NCBI GenBank assembly: GCA_003993805.1
Contig: RSEF01000001.1
Location: 149,822,955 to 149,886,954, forward strand
DNA from: Himantopus leucocephalus
Taxonomy: Eukaryota > Chordata > Aves > Charadriiformes > Recurvirostridae
DNA length: 64,000 nucleotides
Reading direction: 5' to 3'
Below the pieces are notes generated by a model. The model was given only the letters and a program-made list of their open reading frames with translations. It searched no databases and was not told the origin of the DNA. A program made the position numbers and the translations under genes. Positions 1 to 12,480 of the stretch are shown here, one piece after another. Position 1 is the first letter of the stretch. The number at the start of each line of letters is the position of its first letter.

Positions 1-2460
1 CACTTGCTTCCCCATTAGAACTTGAAGGGGCCTGATACTGAAACCACCCTGAGGCAAAAATACTTAAACCGATATGCAATGTACAAAGGATTTTTGCAGC
101 ACGGGGATACTAGGTTAAAAAGATATCAACTAAAATGGCGTCTAATTTCAGCACTAAGCATTCATAGAATCAGCTTCAAGATTCGGGTGAGACCGCGTTA
201 TCATTCAAGCTGATTGCTCCGTAACTTTCCAGATAGAGAAAAGACTATTTTGGTTTTGGGGGTTTTTTTAAGTCTTACGGACTCTCAGTTCTATAAATCC
301 CAGTCCCTCCAGATGAACTTGGACTTAATTGGGAGTAAGAGCAGCTGCAAGATTTTCAGATACCACACAATTTCCGTAACAGTCTACATTTGCACTCATC
401 AATGTTTATATTTACTTTTGCAAGAGTAATGAGTAGCCCAGCTAGAAAGATTTATCTGTGAGCTAGAGCCCTGTGAGTGTTTGCAACTGGAGTGTGGTCA
501 CTAAATAGAATATAATTACTTTTTATCTCTTTCGTTCACGCAGTGCCAGGAGAAGCTAACCAGCTTGCCTTCCATGAGGGTGAGCTTCCGTGGAAGCTTA
601 CCGATTGCTTTCAAAGGCACAGATTGCCCCAATCTTTCTGGTAGGGTATATGTTAACTTTGCTTGTTCTGTTCTTTTACCAATTCTACAACTTGCTGTAA
701 AACGGCAAAGCAATCATCAGATTTATCAACCAAAACAAAGTTATGAAATTACTTAATTTTCAGTATTATTTCAGGGCTCAGAACCATAAATGATTATTTA
801 TGTGTAACGTGTTTGCACACATCAATAAACACAGATGCAACATACAAACATGCTTCATTTCATACCCTGGACCTAACACATCAGCCTTTACCCTCACAGA
901 GTCCAGCTGAAATCAACGGAACCAACGTGCCAACAGTCCTTTCTACATCCCAATGGTTCAGAGAGAAATGCTTTGTTGTTCCAGTTGCATTGCAAGATCT
1001 CCATTGTTTAGTGATATATCAAGACGCATATTAACATCCATCCAATCATCACCACATACTCTTTACTTCTTAGTAGTAATCAGAGCTCGAAGCTTGGGAT
1101 TAATCTGTGTTCGGTCCCCGATCTGCCCAAACCCAGGAACAGAGCGACAATCACTGCTTTATGCTTTTCCTTCATTTTGAGGGTAGCAAATAAAATTTAT
1201 CTTGAGATTTCTTTTTTCTCGGAAGATGCTGTAGTGACAGAATTGTAGAGAAGCTATTTCCCCTTTTAATTTCCAAAACTAAAGAAAGAAACCTTCTCAT
1301 TGTCATCAGCTTACTGTACTTTAAAAACCCCCACAGTCATCAGCTTTATTGAAAAAAAAAACCAACCAAAACTAAAAAAACCCCACAACTTTGAAACGTA
1401 GCTACACACCCCAATCTGTATTTTAGCATTGCTGATCATACCATCTTGTTGCCGAACCCGGAGAAGACCACAGAGGGGGTGGTGTACATGTGTGTGTAGA
1501 GATGTACGTACACATTTGCCTCAGAGAAAGACGTGTTTCCACAAGGATCCTCTCATGGAGAATCAAATAGTAGAACGAACCCTCTAGCTTTGTAGATGTG
1601 CTGGAGTGAGTAAGACAGGACAAGTTTCCTGAAGGCCTGGGTCACCGGCGTGGAAAGCTGTGCCACCACGCCGCACCCATGCCCCGCTCGGTCGGTCGGC
1701 ATAAGGTCCCGTGTGGGTACTTGTGCACAGCAATTGCAAAAGACCTGAGTTCACGCGGCGGTACAACATCCCTCTCAGACGAAATACTACCCTACTCATC
1801 CCTCAAAGGTACACTGAAGAAAAAACAAACAGGGGGCTTGCCCACACCGGAATGGTTACTGGTTTAGTTTTCGGTGAAACTTCCAGTGTGTAGAGGTCGT
1901 GGCAGCAGTATGCCTTCCCTTCAACAAGAGAGCAAAATAAACTGTATTTTGGTAAGGAGCAAGAATTTATGGTGGTTTGAAAAATATACTAAAATATCAC
2001 ATTCCTATGGCTGTAATTAAAGCAATGTTTTTTCTAATGTGGATCAATCTGAAGTGACTGCTCAGTCAGGGGCGGCAAAGAGAACAGGTACCCAAATGGT
2101 GTCCCAGACCCTCTTCTCCAGCTACTGGAAAATACCCCCTCCCTTTTCCTCTGCATCAAGAAATGTTTCAACGTGCAGGGAGGATGTCCAGAAGAAGTGC
2201 AATACAGCAGAGCTCCATTAAAGCCAGTGGAGTTCTTTCCCTTTACAGGAGCTTGTCACTAGTGTCTTTCTGCAGAAGAACGTGCAAAGCAGATTTTAGG
2301 TATTTATTATGAAGCGGTGGACAAGTTGCAGGCTTGATGTACTGCCTAGAGATGGTCCCAGAGTATGCAAGAATGACTAAGAGAGAAAAGGACATCCATT
2401 AGGTGATACCTAATTTGGTTTTTTCTCCCCTAAACTGAATTTTGCACTTTTTTTTTTGCA
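1..2460. other. Non-coding AT-rich stretch
   Basis: No repeat family, RNA gene or convincing coding sequence is visible. Open frames are short (under about 75 codons) and have no recognisable domains. The only item of note is a splice-flanked 36-base segment at 544-579, described separately. The DNA looks like ordinary avian intergenic or intronic sequence. Confidence 0.6.
544..579 (+). other. Speculative 36-nt exon candidate
   Basis: A pyrimidine-rich tract with a CAG acceptor ends at 543, and a good donor (AGG|GTGAGC) begins at 580. The 36 bases between are open in two frames: frame 1 reads CQEKLTSLPSMR and frame 3 reads PGEANQLAFHE. I recognise neither peptide. The length is a multiple of three, as expected for a cassette microexon. 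Chance acceptor-donor pairs are common in 64 kb, so this is only a candidate. Confidence 0.15.
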
Positions 2461-2660
2461 ACCCATCAACAGATCAGTTAAGTACNGGGAGTGTAAGCAT
2501 CTCATTGGCCTGATTGTATTATTCCTAAAATGGATTGCTAATACCTGAGAAATGCTGTCAACAAAAAATGGAGTCACATAAAATGCTTGTAATTATCTCT
2601 AAAATTAGTACCCCTTTAAAGAGTGTATTTACATGACCCATCAACAGATCAGTTAAGTAC
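2461..2660. repeat. 25-bp direct repeat beside a single-N junction
   Basis: The same 25 bases occur at 2461-2485, ending directly at the single N at 2486, and again at 2636-2660. The sequences upstream of the two copies differ. This suggests the contig end left of the N was extended with sequence that really belongs about 150 bases downstream. An assembly join error is the simplest reading; a real short duplication is possible. Confidence 0.7.
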
Positions 2661-3924
2661 TTTCAGTACTTTTACTTGTATTTAGCAGAACAATTTCCTT
2701 GCTGAAGTACACCAACGAGTGGGAGAGATTGCAGTTAACAAAGTCAATTAGAAATAAATGTTTGGGGGATTTTTTTTTCTATACTTTGTGTAGGATTTGG
2801 AAAGAAAAAAATAAATCTTCAATTCTAAGTTGAGAAAGACCTCCCTTACTTTACTCACACTAGCTGCCTGTCTGTTTTAAACCAAAAGACTTTACAGCTG
2901 TGAGAGAGCATGAGCTTGAAAAGGAAAACAATATGAAGTCCGGTGGGTTCCAAATTCTCCCTATAGACATTCCCCTAGTTTCTGAAATTTTAGGGTGGAG
3001 TTCTGGCTTTATTAAAATCCATGGTAAAATAACCATAGGCAAAATTACCATAGGCATAACAATACACTTTTAATCTTAAAGTTTTTTGGTTGTTTTTTTT
3101 TTTTTTTTTAAATTAATGAAAGCTGGCGCATTACGGAATGTATGAGATTTCATTGCACCAAAAAAAGCAATAAACAAAGAAAACAGATTAATAAATGAGC
3201 TTACTAAAGTAAAACTAGAGTTGCATGAGCATATACCATGAGAAATGAGCACTTTTTTTCCTAAAATGGTGGACAAAGTCACTATTGAAGTAAAATGTGA
3301 CATGTAGGCAAACTTTGTTGATGAAGTATTTAAAAGTATTTTAGTTTGTACTTACATTTTTGTTTACATTTATGTCTTAGGTTTTAATTTTTTTCCTCTC
3401 TTTATTTAGGAATGTGTAAGCTCAGTAGGACCAAACCCTTTGATTTCCTTTGTGAGAAGGACATAGAGTTGCTGAATAATTTATATTGTATTCATAAGAT
3501 AATTCCTAAGTGCTGGTGCTTCTCACCCACCCCCACCCCCCATCCTGAATGCTTTCCATATTAATAATGCATTCATCCTCCTGATCCCCTGTGATATAAG
3601 GTGAGGGTATTATCTTACAGAGAAAGTGGCAAACGCATAAAGCAATAGGGTTTTTGACTGTAGTTACAACAATACGATCTTGGTCAGGACATTTTGATGG
3701 CAAATCATTAAGTTTAAAGCGGGGCACGTGTGGTGTGAATCTGTAGGCAGTTACTGTGGATGCAGACGGCACAAGCAACTGTTTGGGAACCAGTTATAGA
3801 AATACAGCCTCAGCTCGCTCATGTGGATGAGATCTTTTACCCCTCAGCAAAGATAATTTGGATTTTAGTGGTACTTCCTATCTACCTGCATGTGGAACAG
3901 GGAAAGAAATTGAGCTGGTGTGGG
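2661..3924. other. Non-coding stretch with T-rich tracts
   Basis: AT-rich sequence with a long T run near 3092-3110. No repeat family or gene is recognised. Confidence 0.6.
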
Positions 3925-4095
3925 ATGAAGCGGGTAGGATAGGGGTGTTGGTCGATGCTCCGGTGGGCAGGGCTGGGGCTCAGGAGGACCTGGGCACGTT
4001 GGAGAAATGGGCCAACAGGAGGAACATCCAACAGAGGCAAAAGCAAAGCCCTGGCCCCAGGGGTGGACTAAGCCCCTGCAGCAGAAACCAGAGGG
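3925..4095 (+). mobile_element. CR1 LINE fragment (internal, decayed)
   Basis: The segment matches the CR1 region just downstream of the reverse-transcriptase active site: a GGCAGGGCTG...GAGGACCTGG block, then TTGGAGAAATGGGCCAACAG, then a 'GCAAAGCCCTGGCCCCAGGGGTGGA' type block that in intact CR1 encodes the KCKVLHLG-like stretch. The same blocks recur in the CR1 at 57752-58535 of this window. Both ends fade into unrecognised GC-rich sequence (to about 4400), and no 3' tail is present. The copy is old and non-functional. Boundaries are approximate. Confidence 0.6.
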
Positions 4096-4569
4096 CCACG
4101 AGAAAGCCGATGACAGACAGAAGCGGGTCAGGCAGGGGCACCCAGGTGGCTGGAGCCCACCTCGCTCGAGGAGCGGACAGGGGCATGGCGTTAATTTGGC
4201 TTGGAGAAGGGGAGGCCTCGTGACTCTCTGCAAATAACTGGTGGGAGAGGAGTGAAAAAAAAAACAGTGCCCCAACTTTGAATTTGGCCCCGTGCTGGGC
4301 AGGGGCTGGGACAGATGACCCCCCCTTTCCACCCAAATTTGTATGAGTCCGTGATTCCAAGTTCACAGGCTGACTCTGCTGGAGCACGGGGACTGGGGTG
4401 AGAGCAACACCTCTGGTACAACAGGATATCCTCAGGAGTCTAATTTCTGAGACTCTTATGTGATGGTGAAGTGTTTGTTTTACTTCACCCTAAGAGTCTG
4501 CTGAAAGGCAAAACCATCTTACACATGCCATAGGGGAAGGCAGGAGTTCAACGTTTCCAACAACAATAA
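4096..4569. other. GC-rich flank of CR1 fragment, unassigned
   Basis: GC-rich to about 4400, then AT-rich. It may contain further decayed CR1 sequence, but I cannot align it by eye. Overlapping open frames on both strands here (up to 155 codons) lack recognisable domains and probably reflect base composition. Confidence 0.4.
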
Positions 4570-5260
4570 AAAAGGAGAATGTTTGTTTAGGAATCTGAGC
4601 GTGATTTTAATGGGCTAATACTAATCAGCCAGGTTTGAAAATGATGGTCAAATTATAAATAGAGCTGAGAGGCCCGGCATACAAAAATACAGTTGTATTT
4701 GCATTATAAATTTTATATAAATAGAGGGGGAAAAAAGCCCTGAAATTTTTCAGGCTTGAATTTCAGCTGCTCTGTTAACGTGAAACCTGTTCTTTCCCTT
4801 GTTATTTTTCATTCCTGTGCCTGTGAAACCTGGGTTGGGACCAACCACCTCTCTCTTGCACTGCCGGCTCCTCCCTCTCCAGCCTTTACAGCCCTGTAAC
4901 TGCTAATTTGCTTTGCGTAAGAGAGATCAAGAACAGGTTCCATGTTTCTAATTGCAATCTGCCCCCTTCCATGCCAAAACCTCATGCCGGGTCATTAACA
5001 GGTGGGTTCCCGCAGTGGTATTTGGGTCTAGCATGGCCGCAGCCGCCCGGACGAATATATTATTTGGTTAAACTTTTTAAGCGTCCCTTTTCGAGCCTGT
5101 GCTCGCCTGTGGGCAAACTGCAACTGCTCAGATCCCCTGCTAGTTTGGAGACAGCTGCCATGGCTGGCAGTAAGACCCTGATTTTGCTCTGCAGTTGCTG
5201 TTCTGTGCAACCCTTTACACCATCTGAATTCGTAGCCTGCTCGTTACTTAATCAGCTTCT
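4570..5260. other. Possible conserved non-coding element
   Basis: The texture resembles a vertebrate conserved non-coding element. It has dense, non-repetitive homeodomain-like TAAT cores (such as GGGCTAATACTAATCAGCC near 4611-4630), a TATAAATA box near 4655, long runs without low complexity, and no coding potential. A short hairpin (CTGAAA / TTTCAG) lies near 4740-4755. This is judged by eye from sequence texture only; conservation cannot be tested here. Confidence 0.2.
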
Positions 5261-5619
5261 GAAGAAACAGGCATGGAAAATACTTTTTTTTTTTTTCTTC
5301 TGGAACTTTTTTCACTGAGTTTTGGACATTATCTGTTAAAGAAAAATTATCAGGCATGATATGAGCTATGCTGCCTACTTATCCCTTCCTATCCACCTTC
5401 CTCCGGCTTGCATTTTCCTTCTTGTCTCTCTCTGCTACTTCCAATATACTGTTTTCTGCTCCTGTGTTCTTCCTAAAGTGCCTTGACATTTGTGTATTTA
5501 TTCCCTAAATTGTACCAGCATGTCCCCATTGAAAATAAAGTACCATGTCATATTGTTCCTGATACCACTTAAGAGTTTGCTTAGATTAATGTTGTAGCTG
5601 TTAAGAGGCAGCAGCACTG

Positions 5620-5710
5620 CCATAGGTGCCCCGAACACCAGGATCCTGCCGGGTGCCGGGCGGCTCTGGGGGAAGCCCTCGGGGCACCCTGGTGTTGGGC
5701 ACGCAGGGGT
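5620..5710. repeat. GC-rich patch with imperfect inverted repeat
   Basis: GGTGCCCCGAACACCAGG near 5626-5643 is mirrored by CCTGGTGTTGGGCAC near 5688-5702, giving a potential stem of roughly 15 pairs with a loop of about 45 bases. The patch is much richer in G+C than its surroundings. No repeat family or gene is recognised. Confidence 0.4.
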
Positions 5711-8700
5711 TGGGCTGTGGCCAGCAGCTGGTGCTGGGGTCCTCACTTCTGGGTGAAACGTTTGGCTGCTGACACCCGTGGACGTTACTGCTTTGACTTC
5801 GATAAGAGCCGGTCTGGACCTGCATAGGCTTTGGTGAAAATGTAATTCAGCTCACAGAAAGTTTTTCTTACTTCTGGGAGGTTTCTTACTCCAACAGATT
5901 GTGAAGCAAATGGCCTGAATTGTAAATTTATTTGTCAGCCCTAAGTAAGAATATTCTGACTTGAAATTCCTGACTTGGGCAAGAGGGAAATGAGCTATAC
6001 AGCGGGTCATAATAAAACATAACACCTTTTCCCTGTGTTTTGCATCCATTCAGGCACTCTTAAGGGTACAGTTATAGATTGGATTGCTCCTTGCTCTTCC
6101 TATCACTATCGTCACCCTTTCCTGCCCTCATTTGCTCACGGTGAGGGTGTAAGATCCAGTTTTCCTAAACACTCAAACATATGGATTCAAGATGTGGGCT
6201 GGTCTTGCAGAAGAATATTGCATTTTTTACTTCTCTGAAACTGAATAAGCAATTGTCACAATCCAAGCTATTGTGCTGAATTTAAAAAAAAAAAAAAAAG
6301 TTATAAAATGGGAGACTGCATACGGGTGGCATAGGTAAATGTGCAGAGCAAGAATATGCTTATTAAATAGGTAACAGAGAATTAGAGGAAACTATTTCAG
6401 TTTACATTCAAGTATATTATGGGACTGTTTATAGGGCCCAAAAGAACTTTCCGAGCATTAGCACATGCAGTATGAGACGCAGAGGTGGTAGAATCTATAT
6501 AAAGGTGAATAGACATGTAAAACCAGAATAACTTGTTAGCATTTACATTGTTGCTGCCCTGAGGCTATGGCAACTATTTCACCCACCTTTTAGAAATTCA
6601 TTCAGCATTTTTTTTCTGTGGGGTGGATTAAAAGACAGCCTTTCTTTAAGGTCAGGGAACAATGTCAATGATAGATCAAGCTAATCTTATGCTATTCTTT
6701 TGGAATAATGAAGGACACATGTGAGAACCCTAAAGAAAAAGGTGCTGTTACTAATAATGGATTATGAAAGGAGAAGGAGAAGGTTGGGTTTATGTTCTTT
6801 TTCCTTCTCTTTAATTATAAAGATCAGATGATGTGTATATCTCTGGATCTATACATGTGTGTCGTGGTAGAAATTAATCTCTTATCACCCTTTCCTACGC
6901 GACTCCTCGGAGTCTCCAGACTTCTGGACAAAGAAGAGGAGAAAATTATGACAGCAGAAAAATCTATGCAAATAAATCCTGAGTAATGAGAAGGAAGGTG
7001 AGTTTTATTCGCACTGCTTGGCTTTGACTTTTAACTCAAGTACTGAAAAACAGTAGAAAATTTATCTCTCTGTCTTTCTTTGGGGCAGAAAAAGTTCAAA
7101 GCAACCATGTGAGGTCTCTGATGACTCCTTGAGCAAAGCTATAAGAGAATTAGCCTTCCTGGCAGCTTAGAGGTGCAAAAAACAAGAAGAAAATTCCTTC
7201 CTCTTACACATTTTATCATGCATTTAACCTTCTTCTTAAATTGAGAAACATGCCAATTAACAGTTTATCTTTTAAAGTATCTAGATTTTTTGAACAAATA
7301 GAGAATTGGGTGGGCATTCATCCATCTTTTTATTACTTTTTTCCCACATTAGGGTGTGCTATACATTTCCACAAGCCATAACAAATGGTCCCATTTGCTG
7401 TGGGATTTGCTCTCAGCTGGGACACAGACTGTGGTATGTCTTTACTATCAAAAATTTGTCTGTTTTAAAGCAGGGGAATCAGTATACATTACTAGCCTGC
7501 TCTAACGTCCCAGCAGCATCAAATACAGTTTTTACAGTTTTTACACTGTACCTCAGCAAGGCCAGCACTGAACTTTACAAGAAGAGATGGCTTTACCCGA
7601 GTATTTTGGGATAAAACCAGGAAAGATTTTTTTCCTGAGGGTTTCACTGGGGTGGGGGGAAAAAAGACAAAAGGAAAAAAAATCTCTTTTAGTTATCACA
7701 ACAACAAAATAACTCTCTTTTGTGGGGAATGGTGGGATCTAAGGTAGATCAGAAACAGAGGGAGTCTGTTGACTCATCCTGTACACCACTGTATCTTGAC
7801 TCTCATGATGTACCCATGGAATGGATTCTGTAATTTTAAAATAAGGCCAGCTTTTCAGCAGGTGTGCATTGCTATGAAACCCCTGAAGTCCATGGAGCTA
7901 TGGTACTTATAGTAGCTGAAAACTCCGCCTTTTAAACTTTTGCCTTCGTCTATCTACATCACTGCTTTTCCCTTTTTAGCTGTCTATGGAAACATAATAA
8001 TTATTTTTTTTTTTATAGCAGTTAATTACTGCTTACGTTGACATCTTCCAAGAAAGCTTGAACACGCGGGATTTATTCACACATAGGATTTATTCAACAT
8101 TTAGGGTTTATTAACGTTATCATTAAACCTTCATGGCTACTAGGACTTAGTCTATACCTGAAGGGACACACCTATGAAATTTAAATGGCAAACCCTGTTG
8201 CTGGAGGTGTTCCTTGTGCCACAGAAAGGGTTCTGTTTCCAGTCTATCTAAACCAGCTCTCCAAACCAAGACATGTTGATAAAAGGCACACCTTTTGCTT
8301 GAACAACTGCATCTATATTTGGGTTTTGCTAGCTGAATCAGTTGCAGGTAAATTAACAAAATTCTTTCACAGATCAGCTTCTTGCTTCAATCTTAAAGCA
8401 AAGCCCCTGTAAAACTTTTAGGCTTGAATAAAAAAGAAGAGAAAGGAGATATTAGTGATGTCTGAGTTTGGCTGCTGTCATGTAAGTCAAGTAAAAAGAA
8501 ATTACACCCAGTCTGGGTGGAACAGTGATTCAGATCGTTCACCTTTAAGTTGAAGAGCCTCTAAAAGGAAATTTGGTTCTGTTTCTAAGTGGATGTGTGT
8601 GGGAGACTGACATTAACACCTTGCACTGAAGAAACTACTCTCTCGATCCCTTTTCACAGCTGACTAAACACAAACAGCGCTGGTTTAACAAAGAACCACA

Positions 8701-10860
8701 GACGGCAGGGCTGATTATAGCCCACGCTGAATGAGGAGCTTGATTCAACAAGGTAAATGAAGGTCAGATTAATCACGGATCATATTTCCCCGACCCACTA
8801 AAGCCCTTATAGTACATGTCATTGTGCTACATTTCTAGAACGTGAGCCCAAAGCCTGGATTCTCCACCAGCCTCAGTACCCCTTGGAGCAGACTGTGCTG
8901 ACTTTGAGGTCCATACCCGTGCCATCTCTACTGCATGAGCGGTCAGTGTAAAAATACATTAAAAGAGCAAGAGAGCAGTATAATTTTAGAAGTGTCAGTA
9001 TCTCTTTCGTAGCTATGTTGCCGAGCAATATTAACCACGACACGAAAGATTCCTTTATTTAACAGGGCAGGTGTGTACTTTAAAAGATCACTTGAAGTTA
9101 CCTTTGATAGATGTTCTAGTAGCTTAGGTCACCTAATTTGGGCTCCAAGTCGGAGGTAACGGCTAGCATAAATCTTTAATTTCCCTGCTCTGGTATTGCT
9201 TTAAGATAACGCTATCTGCTCTGTTACATTTTTTCCCAATTACTCTATGAGGTTTGACTGCATTTAAGGAGATAAGGACCTCAGGAAAAGCTCTTGACAT
9301 TCAAGACTTCAAGCCAAATACTTTTATTAAGATCTCTCTCACACCGTGAATATTAAGTATTTATAGCTGTACTGGGCCAAGAAGAAGGCAGCGCTCAGGT
9401 ACTTCAGCTGGATTGTTTCTATAAAGTTGGCAGACCTTCTGACTGTTTCAATGACAGCGTAACTCTGTTCACTTAACACGATTCGGAAAAAAATATGAGT
9501 GGCCATTTAAACTCTGTTTCTCTGTTTCCCAAATCTTCCCGAAAACTCTGGGAAATCACAGTAATATGCCCGAAAGCAGCCAAGAGGCGCGCGTCTGCGT
9601 GCCGCGACGGGGTGCCCTGCAGAATCTCCCACAGGGCTGGAGATGGCAACTGCTGCAGACGGGGGGTGACGGCTGCTACGACTTCCAGCAGTCAAACTGC
9701 CTTTGGTATCTTTGTCTGACTCTGCGCTGTTCGGGGTAGATACACCTAGATGTTCTCTTGGCAGGCGCTTTGTGTACATTGCCCATTTAAAGCAGAAACG
9801 GAAATTTAACTTCAGGCTAACAAATGTAGGGCAAGTTTGAGGAAAAAGGTTGGAAGCTTCTAACATGACCATTATAAAGGCTTTTGAAATATTTACTGAA
9901 GTTCCTTTGGTTTGGCCTAAAATTGTCATAGATTAAGTGTATCAAAAAGAGTCCAGGGATGACCACAATGATGATTTATTTTTTATGAGAAATAGTATAA
10001 ACCTCAGGATTTCCAGCGTGCATTTTAGAGCCGGTCCTTTGGAAGTACTTGCCTAGGAGTGGAGGAAAGGAAGAGAAAGAGACCAGGGAAAATGAAATGT
10101 AAGTAAAAGGTTGAGCATAGCTAGCTTTCAAATCAGGATGGTTTAAGGTGCCTGAAGAGATAGGAGTCGGGTTCGTAGCCACGATATGAATGACTTAAAA
10201 ATATAAGATGAAGCGCAGAACATACTAGCTCTCTCCAAAAGGGAGCTGACACAAAAGTAGAGGGAAGGTAAGTGGGATGTGTCACAGGTAAAAACAATAA
10301 TTATGAGAAGGCTGGGAGACTATTAGTTGGCAGAATATTCTAGGACAATTTTGATTTGCAGGCATCCTTTCAGTGGCTGTAGGCATTTCCTGCTTTGGCT
10401 GCAGTTTACTCAGATGTGTAATGGAAACAGGAAAAGATACTCGATAAAGTTAAATGCAGTCTTTTCAAAAGTGTGAATATAAGTATGCATAAGCCATGGG
10501 CTGCTTTTAAAGTCCAATGGAAAATGCATACATTCAGGAAATGGTATAAATTGGCATAAGTATATTTGATGGGAATATAGCAATTTACATTAGGTGAGTA
10601 TTTGGCCCTTTTTTGCTCATGTTGTGCCTAGACTTTCACACTCTCAGGGTGATTTTATTAATATACTGCTAGCTATTTATTGCACCCCCCCTGGCAGGGT
10701 TCAAGTACTTCTTCAGAGATGCTGGAAGTCCTGAGTTGACACCGCAAACAATGTACCTCTGAGTCTTTCAGAATTGCCCAGAGCACGTTTTGCACTGTAG
10801 AAGATCGGACCCTTTGTGTTCATCTTAAATAAAGCTGATGTCTTGCCTTTTGTTTGATAG
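5711..10860. other. Non-coding single-copy stretch
   Basis: No recognised gene or repeat family. It contains an A16 run at 6284-6299 and a small CpG-containing patch at about 9585-9690 that gives overlapping open frames on both strands. Those frames, including a 140-codon minus-strand one at 9507-9929, have no recognisable domain. Confidence 0.6.
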
Positions 10861-10942
10861 TTTCACATCTAATGACCTTGATGCATTAAAATGCGAGATT
10901 ACTAATGAGAAATATTATGAAGAGCTGAGAGTACTAGAAAGC
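10861..10942 (+). other. Speculative exon candidate
   Basis: A pyrimidine-rich acceptor (CCTTTTGTTTGATAG) ends at 10860 and a GTATGT donor begins at 10943. The 82 bases between are open in the frame FTSNDLDALKCEITNEK..., continuing as YYEELRVLES. The composition, rich in acidic and Lys residues with no low complexity, is more protein-like than most frames in this window. I do not recognise it, and no partner exon can be named. Confidence 0.18.
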
Positions 10943-11689
10943 GTATGTGGAACAAAAGGACAGACACCTAGGCTTCGGGGCTATAGAAGTCCCTTTGGAC
11001 AAGGACTACTTCTTCTGTTTTTATTTGATTAACACCTAGTATGCTTAGGCCTGGCTCCGCAGCTGCGGTATTTATCAGTTTTCACCACTCAAATAATGTA
11101 ATACAATGTGTGTGCACATATGAAACTTCTAGCCACATCTTAATCTGGTACCTAATTTAGAGCGTGAAAGTAAATCCTAGTAAATGAATGGAGCTAGCTA
11201 CGTGTTTTTGAACACTGCCAGAACAGAACGATTGAGGAAGGAGGTATTGACAACCCTCTGAACTCATTAATTCTCAGATTGGTCCCCACAGACAGGGCAC
11301 ATACACAGTATGTATGTGTATGTGTATGGCATGAAGGGATGAACATGGGAAACCCTTGACCCGCTGTTGAGCCAGGACACTTCTCCTGGACCTCCCTAGC
11401 ATGGAATGAAGGAGGAAGCTGAATAAGGTGATATCAATCCCCATCAGTCCCCACCTGCGCAGCATTTATAGGAAAGCTTATTTCCCAGAGGACAGGGTTT
11501 TATCTGAGATTGCAATACTAACTTAGAACCACATCATGATTTCATTAAAAAGCTTGTACTACATGGAGTTAATACGGAAGGGATTGAAACCTGGGTCACT
11601 TATAGATACAAAATGGAGTTATTATTAGGAACATGTAAAAAAGCCTGGCCTTTTTATTGGGCTCACCAGAGTGGCTCCATCTGATGAAA

Positions 11690-12480
11690 GATCATTCTAG
11701 ACACTGACATCACATCTGTGCTAATAATGTGTGCAGATGACAGAGAAATTGGTGGGGTAGTAAATAAGGAAAAAAAGTTACTTGTGCTGTGCAAGCTGAA
11801 TGGCTTAATTAGGTTGTCACCATGAGCAGGATGTATTTTAATAAAACTAAACAGAAAGTAATACTCATGGAGCAAAATTGCAAGTTCTGGTTTGAGGATG
11901 GGAGACTGTCTTGGCAAGCAGTCACACAGGGACATGCCTCAAGGTGGTAATTGCCTCGAGGTGAACGCTCAGAGGAACTCCACGGACAAGAAAGCAAATG
12001 TCTCACAGGCATCTGCAGATATCTTGGATTTGGAGGTACAAAACAAGGCATCCAGTAGAGAAATGGCTGTGCCCGTACATGTAACCCTGAGTGTAAAATG
12101 TTATGTCCAAGCAGGATAGTTGCATTTCAGGAGGAAATTGGAAATTTGAGAAAAAGATAAAAATACAATACAATGAAGTAAAAAACTACTAGGCAAGTCT
12201 CATTATATGTGAGGAATTAAACTTACAAGTTTAGAAGAGAAGATCGCTGTGGATAGACGTTTAAACACTGAACAGCTATTTGGTGGTGTGAGCTTTTTGA
12301 CCTTTCCATAAAGGCATAATAAAATCTAATCACTGGGAAGTGGAGTTTGAGAAATGGAACTTCAGAATAAGATGTAATTAAGATGATTAACTCCCGGTAT
12401 CATCCTTCTACTGGATGCGCCATTCTGCCATCATGGTTTTACGCCTCAAGATATTACGAGAAATTTATGTCCAGCCACAA
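11690..12480 (+). mobile_element. Ancient L3-like CR1 LINE remnant
   Basis: The segment follows the order of an old CR1/L3 3' half. A block at about 11729-11768 (TGTGCAGATGACAGAGAAATTGG...) encodes the (C/F)ADD active-site region of the reverse transcriptase. Next comes a block resembling the 'GGAGACTGTCTTGGCAAGCAGT...' stretch at 11900-11930. A later block at about 12288-12380 resembles the 'GGGCTCTTCAATCTAGC...AAAGGTATAACAAGATCC' region of L3-type elements known from turtles and crocodilians. Many stops and small deletions show it is dead, and no intact 3' tail is visible. Family assignment is from remembered consensus; edges are approximate. Confidence 0.6.

Noticed and set aside
3858..4421. 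Open frames of 75-155 codons on both strands at the GC-rich patch
   Set aside because: They overlap a decayed CR1 fragment and each other; no domain is recognised.
9507..9929. 140-codon minus-strand open frame
   Set aside because: No recognisable domain, and an overlapping plus-strand frame covers the same GC-richer patch; probably chance.
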